The notes under the pieces: generated by a model | What the model saw: the letters and a program-made list of their open reading frames with translations, nothing else | Told to the model about the DNA's origin: nothing | Database searches by the model: none | From: Parietaria judaica | Taxonomy: Eukaryota > Streptophyta > Magnoliopsida > Rosales > Urticaceae | DNA length: 64,000 nt | NCBI GenBank assembly: GCA_954871525.1 | Contig: OX940870.1 | Location: 15,655,501-15,719,500 of the forward strand | Direction of reading: 5' to 3' | Position numbers and translations under genes: made by a program | Shown: piece by piece, positions 47,409 through 60,031 of the stretch | How positions within the stretch are numbered: the first letter of the stretch is position 1 | Layout: each line of letters opens with the position of its first letter

Positions 47409-49268
47409 CGAAGGTTCTTGATAAATATATTTTTTTCTTAATTTTCTAATAATAATTAGAATTATTTTGGAATTTATTTTTAGAGAAAATATTTATTTTT
47501 ATTTTTATTTGATATAATATATTTGTATTTGTATTTTTTGGAATTTTGTTTTAATTATAAAATACATAATTCACATTTTTTAAATATTATTAAAAATAAA
47601 ATTGCTAGGGTTGACTAAAGGAAAACCTTAGCGATTTCGGTTAGGTTGGGAAGCCTTGTCTAGGGCTTCTCCGGTTTCTCGATTTGTAGATGGGAATAGC
47701 CCAGCCCGGGGGTAGCAAGCTGGCCCGCATGCAGGCTGGCAGCGTGGGCTGAAAGCCTGCTCGCTAAGCGTAAGCAAACCACTCCGTGACTCGCGGGTTG
47801 GAAAGGACACTAAGCTTAGCCCACTGCCAGCATAAGATGGCGAGGCCCATATTAGCCTTGTCTGATGGAGGGCTAGGCCGATGGGGGCTTGGATGGGCCG
47901 GTCAAGCCTGCGGGCTAGATCACGCGCCCACGCGCGCTTAGGCGCGTGTTTTTACATGCGCCGACATAATTTTTTTTATTATATATTTTGGGTAATTTTT
48001 GAATGAACCCTAAATATTAATTCGGGTTAAAATATATTTTTTACAACCCGAAGCACGTTCCAATTTTTATTTCTCTTATAAAATAATTTGAACCATAAGA
48101 AAAATAAATATTGGATTAATTGATTTGTGTAATTAATTATAAATAATGGATAATTAACTCCTTTTAAAGAGAATTGATTAATGTCTTTGTTGATTGTTTT
48201 CCATAGATAATAATTAATTATTCATCAATTTCCTAGCACGATTATGTTGCATAGTGGGCTACATAACATTGAGTTTTAATTGAACGGTTTTTCTAGGAGT
48301 AATAGATAATAGATAGTTAATCGAGAATAACTTCACTTATTGATTGCAGAAAAATTCTTGAGAATAGTTTCTTGTCTAAGAAAGATGGAATCAAAAGTTG
48401 GACCGGTATACATCCCTTAGGATGGCCTGTATATGTCCCTGGAGAATACACCTTACTCTATCACTACTGTAATTGATATATGATTTAATTCTAGGTTCTT
48501 ATTATACTCGTTATATGATAATAACCTAGGAATAAGCTTATTAGTGAGTAATTAGTGGGAGACTTGTTATGAGCTATAAAATAATATGACTTCTTTTAAT
48601 TATGGATAGTTAAAAAGTAAGTTCCTCGTTTAGAGCTCAATCATAGATAACCGTATTTATATTAGGTAATTAAAATATTTATAGTCTAAATAGAAAGAGT
48701 TGGCGTAAGAAGGTGTTTATACGTTGCTTGTACACCATAAGGATTACATGAAACCTCGAGTTAGCTAGATTTGACCTCCTTCGGAAAGGCTTCAGTAATG
48801 TAGTCTATTTGACAACATACATGTTCTATTAATAGACATGGGAATCAAATCTATTCCATCGGCCGCGAGTAAGCTAGATCTAGCCTCGTTCGGTACAGTG
48901 TCTAATTAGATTAAGTCTTTGAACCTAAAACGATGGGTTAGTCTTGCATGTGATGATTAAATTCATTGCATGGGTGTTCTAAATAAGGTTTTTAGTTCAT
49001 TTAGGGAACTTGGTTCTTAATTTGTGAATTAATTGAGTTGAGATTAAACTTAGTTTAACTAGATGCATGGTTAGGCAACAACGTGTTCTGGTTGTTAAAT
49101 TACCTTAAAATAGTAATATAAGGTTTTTCCTATGTTTATCCTTGAAAACCTTGCAATTTTTTATATTTATAAGGTCTAGAAACATTGTCCTATGTAGATT
49201 TTAATAAGTTTCATTGAGTGCTTATTAGCCATATCGCACCCATCATGTCATTATTGTCGAACAACACT
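47409..49268 (+). mobile_element. Internal region of a non-coding LTR element
   Basis: An AT-rich leader, then a GC-rich tract (about 47640-47960) full of GGCCCG/GCCCGC phrases, then AT-rich DNA. No gag or pol is visible and the frame at 47628 (minus) is low-complexity. A similar GC-rich tract follows the primer site of the opposed element at 52500-52860, so both may be LARD-type elements without protein genes. Confidence 0.45.
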
Positions 49269-50809
49269 CACTGGTACAAATATATGATTTTAGCACTGTG
49301 TAAAACAGTGCTTAAAACCTTTGACCATAGTTCTGAAAGGTGGTTGAACAACAAGCGGTATATTGCGAACAAATATTTCAGCACGTTTGTGAAATGTGCT
49401 CGAAAAAAGGCAAGCCGCGACAATTTATATAGATTGTTGCGGCGAAATAGGTTCACCACGTCTCTTAAACGTTGTGGTTGCCCATTCTTAACCAAATCAT
49501 TGACTCTTTCCTGAAAATCGAGCTGCAACTTAGTCAACAGTGTTGCACTAAGCATTACGGCGCCTGGTATTTCACTTAACAATGGTTTTCCATCAAACAG
49601 AACCGCGGGTTGATGTTAAATGAAAGTTGCTACTGATTTAAGATATAGCCTTTTGAAATGTAACTTATGCCGCGGTATAAAGTGAAATTACCCAGTGTTA
49701 TAATTTGAAATTGTCTGCGGCGATAAGATATCGCGCTACACTTTAAAATTTTAAAAGTTGGATTTTTGTTTGAATGCGCCGTTGCTTACGAACATATTTT
49801 CCTTTCGAAAATGTTTATTAAGTCACAGTGAAAATTGATATTTTTCATTGATTTAATTATTGATGGGCCGTGGCTAAGATTATATTTGCCTTTTAAAAAT
49901 TTCACTTGTGCCGCGGTTACTATATATATCAGTCGCTGTTTTAATTTATATATAGCTGTCGCTTTGTTAGTGATACCCCTAGGCTTATTTTAAACGTCAG
50001 CCCAGTGCGTTTGAATAACAATTTTGAAAAACTATACGCCTAGGCATGTGGGTAAACTACTTCGCGACTGTTTTAAAAATCATACCCAGTTATTTTAATA
50101 CTACGCCGCAACCATAATTATTACGGAAGCGTCCCGGAAGCCCCCTCACCCCCGATAGCCCCCGATAGCGTTTTTCTCCTCACGAGCCCAGAAGCCCCCG
50201 CGCGCGCACTAAAGTCTCTCAAACTAGTTTTACACCTGCAATTAAGCTAGTTTCCTATATAATATCAAAAAATTATAAACAAGCCCAGAACAATGATGCC
50301 ATTACTAAATTGTACGCTTACGTATAACTCAGTTCTTGAAGTAACAACCAATTAACTATTCGATTTAAATAAGTAGCTATATACATGGAAACTAATTTTG
50401 AAATTTTAAAAACATTGTTACATAGTTTGTTAATTGGGTTCAAAGATCATCAATGTCTTGGGTTGAATTACTAAGTGGGTATGATAGGTTTTGGCCTATA
50501 CCTTCATTAACCGTATCTTGCATATTTTTCATCATGTAGTATCAACATTCAAAATTTCCGGATTGTTTTGTGCAATCCATAATATGTATTGTTGGATTCA
50601 TGGTGGATACGCGTCCCTATCGATATTTTTTGTTCCAAATCTTGATTGATTTATGGTAAAATAATTCAGATCATATTTGTTAGAAGTTATATATATAAAA
50701 TAAGTAATCAAGGACTAATAATTTATAACATAATTATAATGAGAAACTTACGTGATACTTATGATTGATCTACGATAAAAATCAATTCAAATCATACTTG
50801 TTATAAGTT

Positions 50810-50840
<31 letters not shown>

Positions 50841-52060
50841 ATAAGTAATAAGTACTACTAATTCATAACATAATTATAATGAGAAACGTACGTGGTAATT
50901 ATGTACCTCAGATGAGAAGTTATCCGATCCGATTCCAAAGAATTTAAGATTCGTGGCATATTTTTCCAAGGATTATGTACAGAGAAAATCCAATAATTTG
51001 ACTATGGTACGACAAAATCCACATTTTTTCGAACTTGCAATTCTTCATCGCTTTGTACACATTTGTGATGTCACTTTTCAAGGAATTTTCTTCAAGTTGG
51101 TCATGCTTCACCTTGGTCTCCAGATCGCTCAATGGAGGGAGAAACCCGGACATATATTTTGAGAATTCAATCATTCGCTCGTATAATTAACTGCATAAAG
51201 AAAGTTAATTTTATCAAATTAATTATCATATAATTTCAATAAAAATGAATAATAATAATAATTTAAAAAATGTCATACCTTTGGAAAACATGGATCCATG
51301 TTAAATTCATGAAAAGTCACAAAATCGTATACATCATCGTGATATAAACGTAGGACGTCACCCAATGATGCACTACTGAGGCGTGATACTTTAATCGCGT
51401 TGTGTTTATTCAAGTGTAATTGTGTTTATGCGCTACATTTTGTAGTGTCTAGCCTGATTAAGTTAAGCAACCAAGCTACATAATTACGAATTGCATGGCA
51501 AATTATCAGAAATTCTTCATGCAGAATCGGCAAAGGATAAGATTTGTGTAAAGCCAATACATTGTATACCCGGTGATTTTGAGAGCCTAGAGGCACACAA
51601 TTAACTGTATCATCCTGGGTACTGTTTATTTTCACCCTCCACTTGCAACATATTCTTCAATTCCATCTACAAAAAGAAGGCATTCTTGGTTATAATTAAA
51701 AATAGGTCTTCGGGGAAAAAGAGAGAATTTTTCTCATTCAACTAGCAACTTCCATTTAAATTATTTCCTTTTCCACGAGATGGATTGCGGGTTTTTCAAA
51801 TGATTTTTTTTGGTTGGGTAACTTCGAGAGTTGAACCAAGTTGGTTACACAGGAATTCCCCATCACCAAGAGCTACTATCAAAGGAAGAATTTCCTCACC
51901 TTGGCCAAACTCAATAGAAGAAAAATGAAAATTCGGTCTGGTAAAGGGGTTTTCTGAAGACACTTCGTTTACATCTTTAATCCATTTCCCAAGTTCAAGA
52001 ACTTTTGAATTACTCCCTTGTAATTTCAAGTGGAAATACCAGCGAGACACAAAAGATAAT
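49269..52060 (-). mobile_element. CACTA (En/Spm)-like remnant
   Basis: The terminus-like CACTGGTACAAA at 49269 and repeated GCCGCGG/GCGGCG phrases through about 50110 look like a CACTA end with subterminal repeats. On the minus strand, fragments of a protein follow: 52050-51796, 51635-51426 (VPLGSQNHRVY, then KSYPLPILHEEF and IRNYVAWLLNLIRL, reminiscent of CACTA accessory proteins), about 51380-51290 and 51174-50944. They are separated by stops and possible introns. Assignment is from pattern memory; the other end was not found. Confidence 0.4.
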
Positions 52061-52439
52061 CAATAAGTGAACAAAATTACTTATTCGGACTTTTATTGTC
52101 TTGACACTGAATACACATCAGATTATTCTATATAATTGGGATTGACATTTTAGACTGACATTGAAATTTTTTTTTTATTAAACTTTATTATAAGTAGAAT
52201 GTTTTAGGATATTATTGGTTTGAAATAATTACGTGATGCAAATATGTTCCGCGAAAACGTTAACTAAACACATTAACTATTTTGTGATAATTTAACCGAC
52301 TGTAGACGTCGTTGCCGGCCTTAGGGAATGGTAATATCTATATTTTATTTAAAATAAGACAATGTTATAACCAAAAAGAAAATCCATATTTTAATTAATT
52401 AATTACTCAAACATAATTAATTAAATTCGAAAATAAAAA

Positions 52440-53008
52440 TAATTAATTAATCCATGAATATTTGGGTTGGGTTTAGAAATCATACCTAATTCATAAAATT
52501 AAGCACGTGGGCTAACCGGGCTTAAGCTAGGGCCCACATGCCCACAAGCCCACGAAGCTGGGCCTTGGATGTTTCCAGGCAGCGAGCCCTTGGCACGGGC
52601 TGCCCACGGGGGCCTTGGATGTTGCCAGGCAGCGAGCCCTTGGCATGGGCCCGCAAGCCCACGACGCTGTCAGGTAGCGTACATCTACCGAGCCTAGGCC
52701 AACCCCTACACAGCCTGCCCGTGCGCTCGGCCTACGGCGTGCCCTTGAGCGCTGGCCGAATGGTCTGGGCTGGGTTTACCCGTGTCCTGGGCCTGGCAGA
52801 CGTACCCGGGGCTGCAGTGCAGCCCCACTCAATACCAGATCCGAAAAGTTTGGGTTGGGTAATTACTCAATATTAAATTAATTTTAAAATATCTAGAAAT
52901 TAAATATCAATTTTAAAATCAATTTATTCATCAAATAATTCGTTCAATTCTAAAACCTTTAATAAATTACGTAACTATTAATCCTTGAACCATGGCTCTG
53001 ATACCAAT
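52440..53008 (-). mobile_element. Internal leader of a minus-oriented LTR element
   Basis: Directly inside the LTR that starts at 53009. The minus-strand primer-binding site TTGGTATCAGAGCC is at 53007-52994. A GC-rich tract at 52500-52860 repeats GCCCAC/GGGCC phrases, like the tract at 47.7 kb. The plus-strand frame at 52538 (112 codons) is Pro/Ala/Gly-rich and not a convincing gene. Confidence 0.6.
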
Positions 53009-53496
53009 TGTCGGGAATCTCATTACGATTTCGGTGTAATTATCATGACATATGCCACTAATACCTCGGGTAACATTTAAAAATATTTAAAGCGGAAAAC
53101 TTGTTACTACGTAATACGTACTAACATCATGTAATTAACATGAACAAGATATGCTAAATTATTAGCAATTTAATTTTCATTAATTCATTATTAATAATCT
53201 ATTCTATAGGAAATAAATAAAATTGTAAATAAAGGTTTGCTTTTAGTGACCCAATGCATAAGGTCGTACCTCAGATGACAACTTCTTATTGCGCGTTCTG
53301 AACCGGGCAGGGCTTCACCGATGCTGAGGGAAACTCTCGTGATCTTCCGGGATATTCTCGTGGACTCCTCGTACTAAATCGTGGGCTTTGCCGGCAGGAC
53401 TCCGTCGCAAAATAATTAATTGAAGGTAAGCTTCCGGAGAACAACGTCTCACTAAGCCGAACAAGAAAAGTAAAGGTCAGAAGCTAAAATATTCGC

Positions 53497-53556
<60 letters not shown>

Positions 53557-54582
53557 ATTTTTGCTCTGGGGAAGATATATTAAATGTGTAGGTAGAATGA
53601 GCCTTGTATTTATACGCTCATAGAAAAGCCAATAAGGGAAGTTTCTTCCTTGAATTTTGAATTCTAATATAGGTAAATATAATTAATCACTCAAACCAAT
53701 GGCCAAGATTGAATCACCAAAGATCCAATGGTTCTGATAAATTAGGGATTCAACCAAATAAGGAAACCATGAAAGAATCAATTATCCAATCACTTCCTTA
53801 TATAAGAGAATTTGAATTCCCTATGTATGCATATGGAAATTTCGAAATCAATAAGCTTAATTAATGGTTGGAATTAATTCCATAACCAACGTAATGGACC
53901 ATATTGATTTAGGAAAATCTCAACTCCACAAACTTGATCACCAAGCTTTAGAATTCGACCTCCCTTTATAATAAATTTGAATTTTGCATTCCATATATAC
54001 ATATTAATTAATTTTCAATCCAATGGTTAATATTAAATCTTAAAGTAATCCAATGTATATAATTAATTAAGTAGTTTCGAAATCCATACTTTTTTACCAA
54101 GTCATTTTCGAATTTAAGCTTTCCAAATTAATTGTTATAATCCAACGGTAAAGATTAAACTTGACTAATCTAATGAACCAAATTAACGACAATGTTTTAT
54201 CCATTAATACCTAAACATAGGTATTTAAGCCGCATATTTGGAAAGTCCAAATCCAAGCATATTCGTGTATGTCCAACTCACACATTTACTTGGGCCGCAT
54301 TATTTCTACACATTCATATGTATATACCAATTACACATTTGAATCAAATAACATAAATCGATTAATTATTAATTAATTATTAATAAGAATGTTAATAATT
54401 AAAATCCAAATAATTAAATTATATTATTGACCACTGATCTCAATATCACAAATTAAATGTCGTGGCGCAACACCACCATTTAAATTTTTGACATGTGATT
54501 AAATTTCACATATTTACGAAAACGATCGTAAACTTGTAAATTCTCCAAATCACAAACCGTACGACGAAACAACAGTTATTAG
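53009..54582 (-). mobile_element. Family A LTR (5' LTR), truncated, minus orientation
   Basis: On the minus strand this ends GATTCCCGACA at 53009, next to the primer site. It matches family A inward: GTTACCCGAGGT, the CCCAATGCATAAGG leader and the CTTCCGGGATATTCTC stretch. A (GA)n microsatellite of about 51 bp (53502-53552) lies in the transcribed leader. It stops at 54582, where the Tat element begins; the rest should lie beyond the window. Confidence 0.75.
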
Positions 54583-55676
54583 TGTTGTTGGAATGACTCG
54601 CTACGGCAAACATAAACTAGCTGCGGCGAAAGTCGTGTTTTAACCCAAACACGAGCCGCAAACTGTCGTTTCGCACGAACCATATCTCTCTCAAGTAACT
54701 CTAAGCAACTCAAGTGTTTTATGTCTCGGACCGGATTGTTCCAGAATTATCACTCGTCGTGCATGTGAAGAAAAAAAAACATAGAAGAATATTCCGACGA
54801 CGAAGCCGTAGACATCACTGTTGACATGGTTTTCCACCTCAAATAGTCAAGTGTGACTTGTGAGTGTATGATCTTTTTTAATAAGATGATTTGGTGGAAT
54901 TCAATCTCTCACGTTGCAAGCTCTCGATTCACTCACGATATATTTGTACATATATGAAAGAAATATAAATGAGACGAGGGATTTTTTATAGAGGTTCGTC
55001 CCAAGGCGGTAGTTGACTACTTCCTCTGTTAGTTTATTGCGATAATTGACATAGAAGGATAGCTACAGACAGCAAAATCACGCCTAGAAATAGAAACGAA
55101 TAAGAAGGAGGGAAAGAATACAACAAAATCTCAAAGTGAGCAAAAATGTCGTGTAAGAGCTTTCAGTGTACTTTCTCAGAGTTGTATGTATGCGTGTGTG
55201 TGTTGAACTGAGCTTGAGCCTGGTATTTATAGGCTTCAATTCTTCCCGTTGGTCTTCCAAGAATCATGGGGTCTTCTCTCCGTGCTGACCGGGCTGAATG
55301 GATGATCTTGCTACACGTGTCCCACAACTTCGTTCTCGTCTTCGTGTTTGAAGTTATGCCCGTTGGAGGCTTGAATCCGTGCTCCTGGTCTTCCGCTTGG
55401 GTTTGAAGTGGGATGCCGGGTAGAGAATATGACAATTCTACCCTCGTCTTTCTGGATTGATGTCGAATGGATATTGGGCCTTTGGGCTCTTTGGGCCGAG
55501 TGGCCTTGTATCCGTTGGCTTTGGTATGATTGAGAATTTCACTGGGCTTCTCAATTGGGCTTTTTCGAATATCGATTTATTTCTTTAAAGCCTTTTTTCT
55601 TTGTTTGTAAATTTAATTAATTTACAACTTTAGCACTTTATGTCATATTAAATAATGACGAATTCGTACATCAACA
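54583..55676 (-). mobile_element. 3' LTR of the Tat-lineage Ty3/gypsy element
   Basis: A candidate 1094-bp LTR with TGTTG at 54583 and CAACA at 55676. On the minus strand it begins TGTTGATGTACG right after the purine-rich GTAGGGGGCTAAC (55690-55677), which fits the polypurine tract needed for plus-strand priming. A promoter TATA (minus CCTATAAATACC, about 55221-55233) supports LTR identity. The 5' LTR is outside the window, so length and divergence cannot be checked. Confidence 0.65.
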
Positions 55677-56455
55677 GTTAGCCCCCTACTATAACAAATA
55701 CGAAGTAAATTTTATAGTATTTACTCGATGAAATCATGTAAAATTCGTGCCGGATAGGATTAATTAAATTTGTGACTTTTGCCGCAAATCTGCATAATCC
55801 GGGCAGGATTTTGGATAATTTCGAGATACGGTGGACGGATAGGATTTTGAAGCTGTAACCGTCGCTTCGAATGTTGGGCGGGAACGGTTACAACACGCGT
55901 CCCAATTTGCAGAGTTCGAAGAGAATAAACTCTTCACATTCTCCTGACACAGCTATCATGCTGACGTGTCGCCGGATACCTCGTTGATCTCATACGTAGG
56001 ATGAGGTTTGTTGCGATTTTCGAGGAAACCCTAACCGTAGGATCAGCGACAATTTTCGAGTATAAATACTCGAGTGTTTCGCATTAATGGGCACGTCTCT
56101 TCAGCTTCAGCCCGTAGCACGTCTTGTCGAAGGTAACTGTTCCTATCTCTTTCCTCTATATATACTCTGTTTTCGCATTCAAATATCATTTTCGAATTTT
56201 AGACAGAGAAAATCTCGAACTTTAGAGAGAGAGACTCTGCATCCGCCATTGTTGAAAGGTATCATCAGGTTTCTTTGAGTGTAGAGATTCAGGTTCTTCA
56301 GTCCTTCCTTGTTCTTTCTTTTTCGAGTCTGATTGAAGATTTTTCTAGGTTTCTAGATATTGTTTTTTGGTTTTTTGAATCTCTGTATTTTCTGGTTTCT
56401 GGGTTTTTATGCTCGTCTAGGTAGCTTTCAGTTTTTCTAGGATCTCTTCGATAAA

Positions 56456-59226
56456 ATGGGTCCCAAAAAGGCAGTTTCAAGATGGCAGACGGAGTTTCTG
56501 GTTACAGATTCTCCTAAGTAGATTCTGAAGCCCAAAGATCTAGTTAGGATCCGAGTAGGATATGAGATCCCTCAGTCTATAGAGCTTAGATTTCCAGGGC
56601 CAGAAGAGCATGCCGAGGGGCAGAACTCGGACAGCTGGGTATGTGTGTATCAGAGGTTTTTCGAGTCCGGGGGACTTAGATTTTCTATTCCCGAAGTCAT
56701 CCTAAAATATCTTACGTATCTTAGGGTTTCTATTGGACAACTTAGCCCTAATTCCTTTAGGATTTTGACGGCCTTGCTCGTCCGAGCTCACGAGTGTTTG
56801 TATTCAGTTACACTTCGAGACCTGTTGACGGGCTTAGTCATCAAGGCCAACGGTCAAGCCAAGGGTAGGTTCTTCATATCTGTTAAGGAAGGGGAGATCA
56901 TTACCGGTCTTCCTAAGAAGGAGAGTGCTTGGACCTACAAGTACTTCTTCTTCCAGGACGGTCAGGAAACGGTGGGTTCTTGGCCGAGCTATAGGAATGA
57001 ATGGGTCCACGAGATAGGTGAGATTTCGGGTTGGGTTTTCTGGTTTGTTTCTATTCGGCTATATTTATATGTTTGCTAATTTTTTCTCTTTTTTCTTATG
57101 CAGTTAAGGATACCGAGAAGCCTAAATCTCTCCCTATTACAGAGGAGTGGAGGGCTTTAAGGAGTAGGCTCTTTCTATTACAGAGAAGTGGAGGGCTTTA
57201 AGGAGTAGGCTCTTTCCTTCCGGTCCAGAACTTTGGTCGAACTTCACGAAGGAGAGGTTCGAAGCTGGTGGACTTTGGTGCTAGCCAGACGAGAAGGAAT
57301 TTTCGGGTACGATTTCTGAACCTATTTCTTTGGTTTTGTTTTGTATTTTACTTTCTTTTTTCTAAGTGTGGATTTTTGACGTGCAGAGGATATGGACGCT
57401 CAACGCCTGAAGCGCCAGAGTCTTCGCCAGAGGCAGAGACAGGAAGGGCAGGCCGGAGCGTCGCCATCGGCTGTAGCTGCTCGTAAGGAGACGAGCAGGA
57501 GGGTGGAGGAAAGGGTGTCTGGTGCGTCGGCACCTTCCAAGGTTGCTCGTCAGGAGACGGGCAAAAGAAATGAGGAAGCTCCCGTTCGGGAGTCTCCTCC
57601 TGAGGTCGTCCTTGAGGCGACCAAGAAGAAGGATGTCGTCTAGCTCTCTAACGACGGGGATAGCACCCCAGAGGCTATGCCATTGGCAAAAGCTTCCGAG
57701 GAGGAGACTGCTCCTCCTTCTGCTCCTGCTCGTCCTTCTCAGGACAAGGCCCTCCCAAGGACGGGCTCGGAGGCGGCGGTGAAGAGGCCGCATGAAGGAG
57801 GAGATTCCGGGGTCCGGAAGAGGGTGAAAGGCGATCTGGCCCCGAAGGATGTCGTAAGGAGGGACGTGGCCCCGAAGGGCGGTGCGAGGGCCTCGGAGAA
57901 AGGGAAAGGGGTTGCTCGAGAGAGTGAGCACCCTAAGGAGGCCTCTCAAGGCGAGGTCAGGGAGACGGGGTTGGTTCCTCCAGTGGTCGAGGAGCAGGCC
58001 AAGGAGAAAACGATCTCCCGAAAGGGGGGTGCACTTGGATGGGGGACAAAGGTCTCCACAAGGCACCCGAGGTGGCGGCCGGTCTCATCCGGCAGATAAC
58101 AAACTGTGGGGTCGGCAGGGTCCCCAGGAGCATTGCCGAGAAGAGGCCATACAAGGACGTGGCTGCGGCGACAACTCTGGTAAGTGTTGTTAACCTCAGG
58201 TTTGGTTTTCTAATCTTAAGTTTTTTTTTTCTAACTTTATTTTTTGAACGTGTAGCTCGCCGCCTCTATTAACGACATGGTTCTCGATTATGAGGACCAA
58301 CTATACGAGGCAAAGGAGGGCGTGCAGGCTGCCGAGCAGCTCGCGCTGAAGGAGAGGGAACTGGCCGATGTTGTGGCGGCTATCCGGGCAAAGGCGGACC
58401 AGATCATGGTCATGAGCAAAAAGGTCGCCACCTATGACGCCAAGGTGAAGGGGCTTGGAAACACAGTGGTCGATCTCCGGGAGAAGCTAACAAATGCTAC
58501 CCAGTTGATTGGGGAGGCCCAGAAGGCGAGTGAGGCGGACGCCAGGCAAATGCTGGTTTCTGATGCAGCCAAAGGACGGGCTGAGAGGTTGGCCAAGAGG
58601 AAGGAGGAGGAGGCCTTGGCTCTGAAAGAGGACGTGCAGCGCCTTATTGCTAAGCTGGCTGAAGCCCGGCAACAATCTGCTGACCTTGAGGCCGAGAAGA
58701 AGGCTATCCATTCCCGATAACGCCGAAAGGGAGAGGAAAGGGACGCGCTACTCGCGTGGTATAAAGGTACGGCCGCCGACAATAGCTGATTGGATCATGC
58801 CGAAGGTTGCCTCGAGCTGATCCAAGATATTATTGACGGCAACGTTCAAGATTTTGAGGCCGAGAAAGAGGTCCTAGAAGGCAACGCTGCTCGCTACCAA
58901 GCTCTCTTGGATAGAGTCTCCGGCTATGTCTCCAGAAGCCGAGTTGACTGACCGTCGCTTTGCAGATATGAATCTCCGGTCTGAGCAGTCGACTGCCGAA
59001 GAGCCTGCCTCTGAAGATCCCGCCCCTCAGGAGCCCGTCGTTGAAGATCCCTTGGCCGAGGAGCCTGTTGTCGAGGAGCCCATCCTGTCCTGATGCCGAA
59101 GAGGTCGTCCTCGAAGAGCCGACCTTGCCCGAGCCTGATGCCGCCGAGAAGACCGCCGCCAAGGAGCCGACCGAGCATGTAGGCCAGGCCGATGAAGAAG
59201 AGGACAAGAAGGAAGAGGAGGACTGA
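56456..59226 (+). pseudogene. Antisense extra ORF of the Tat element (PF04195-like, coiled coil)
   Basis: A spliced coding region on the + strand, antisense to the element's pol and between pol and its 3' LTR. Start at 56456 (MGPKKAVSRWQTEF); a TAG at 56519, explicable as CAG to TAG, interrupts exon 1, which continues in frame to 57017 (GGLRFSIPEVILKYLTYLRV, RVSIGQLSPNSFRILTALLV). An intron (57018-57113) leads to exon 2, which carries a 41-bp tandem duplication. A later exon (from about 57385) is basic and Glu-rich, with a stop near 57641 and a frameshift near 58030. After another intron, a long coiled coil rich in Ala, Glu and Lys runs 58255-58720 and beyond, ending in an acidic tail (EEEDKKEEED) at 59226. 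Such extra ORFs are known in Tat-lineage elements; their role is unclear. Confidence 0.65.
57135..57216 (+). repeat. 41-bp tandem duplication in the antisense ORF
   Basis: Two copies (57135-57175 and 57176-57216) differing at one base. The length is not a multiple of three, so it shifts the frame of the exon. It is young relative to the rest of the decay. Confidence 0.9.
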
Positions 59227-59699
59227 TAGGTCGCGGAGGTACCCGGGGTTGACGCATAGAGCGTCCCCCATTTTTTTTTTAGTTAATAAGGCCTAAGGCC
59301 AAGAAAATTACTTACGGGCAAGCCTACGGCGACTTGAACCCTTTTTTGTATGTTTTGGATATGCCCGCGGTTAGGGCCTTTGCTATTTTTTTTATGCTAT
59401 GTTATGAATTTTTGCCTCTAAGTTAATTTTCTCCTCGTATTCTCCCAGATATTTACTATGTTTCGTTCGTCTATTCGAGGTTTCTGCTAATTTATCCTAT
59501 ATACAGGTAAAAAAATTGAAAGATGCCGAAACTTTGAAATTTGCTAAGTATGAAAAATGTACGGTTACCTTGTGATATGTTTGTTCCTTTGATGCTTCCC
59601 GTCGAATATTTCTTGCTCGTCTGCCATAATAACCTGTAGGTTTTTTTGCTTCTGAAAAAACATATTTGTGGATACTAGATTTATACAATTATGTATTTC

Positions 59700-59905
59700 A
59701 AAAAAGGATAAGCTTGTCGCCTTAAGAGACGGGTTGGATACCCGGTTAGTTTCATCGTTCTTGTATAGTGGGTTTGTTACCCGGAGAGGCTTGTTGCCTT
59801 TGGTGATGGGTTTGTTACCCGGGTAGGCTTCTTGCCTTATGGGACGGGTTTGTTACCCGGGTAGGCTTGTTGCCTTATGCGATGGGTTTGTTACCCGAAT
59901 TCGTG
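59700..59905. repeat. Tandem repeat of about 45 bp near the end of pol
   Basis: Four to five units of a form GGGTTTGTTACCCGG(G)TAGGCTTGTTGCCTTATG, most regular from 59765 to 59900. It lies between the antisense ORF and the end of integrase, in the untranslated part of the Tat element. Confidence 0.8.
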
Positions 59906-60031
59906 GTCATCAGGCCTATTTGAACTCGGGTTTGGATTAAGATTGTGCCCATTGTTTAGGATGGGCTGCCTACGTACCCCAAATTTGGGGATCAAGTCAT
60001 TACGTAGTTCATGGGAGACCGGGTAGGTCGG

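Noticed and set aside
49218..49582. Opposed 98- and 104-codon ORFs
   Set aside because: They overlap the CACTA-like terminus and its subterminal repeats and lack recognisable domains.
52538..52876. 112-codon Pro/Ala/Gly-rich ORF
   Set aside because: It lies in the GC-rich repeated leader of an LTR element and has no protein-like structure.
57348..58154. Long minus-strand frames under the antisense ORF, including one of 234 codons
   Set aside because: They mirror the Glu/Lys/Arg-rich repeat coding of the plus strand and give Leu/Pro/Ser-rich products without domains.
58432..59271. Minus-strand Ser/Arg/Gly-rich frames at the end of the antisense ORF
   Set aside because: They are complements of the coiled-coil and acidic-tail coding sequence.
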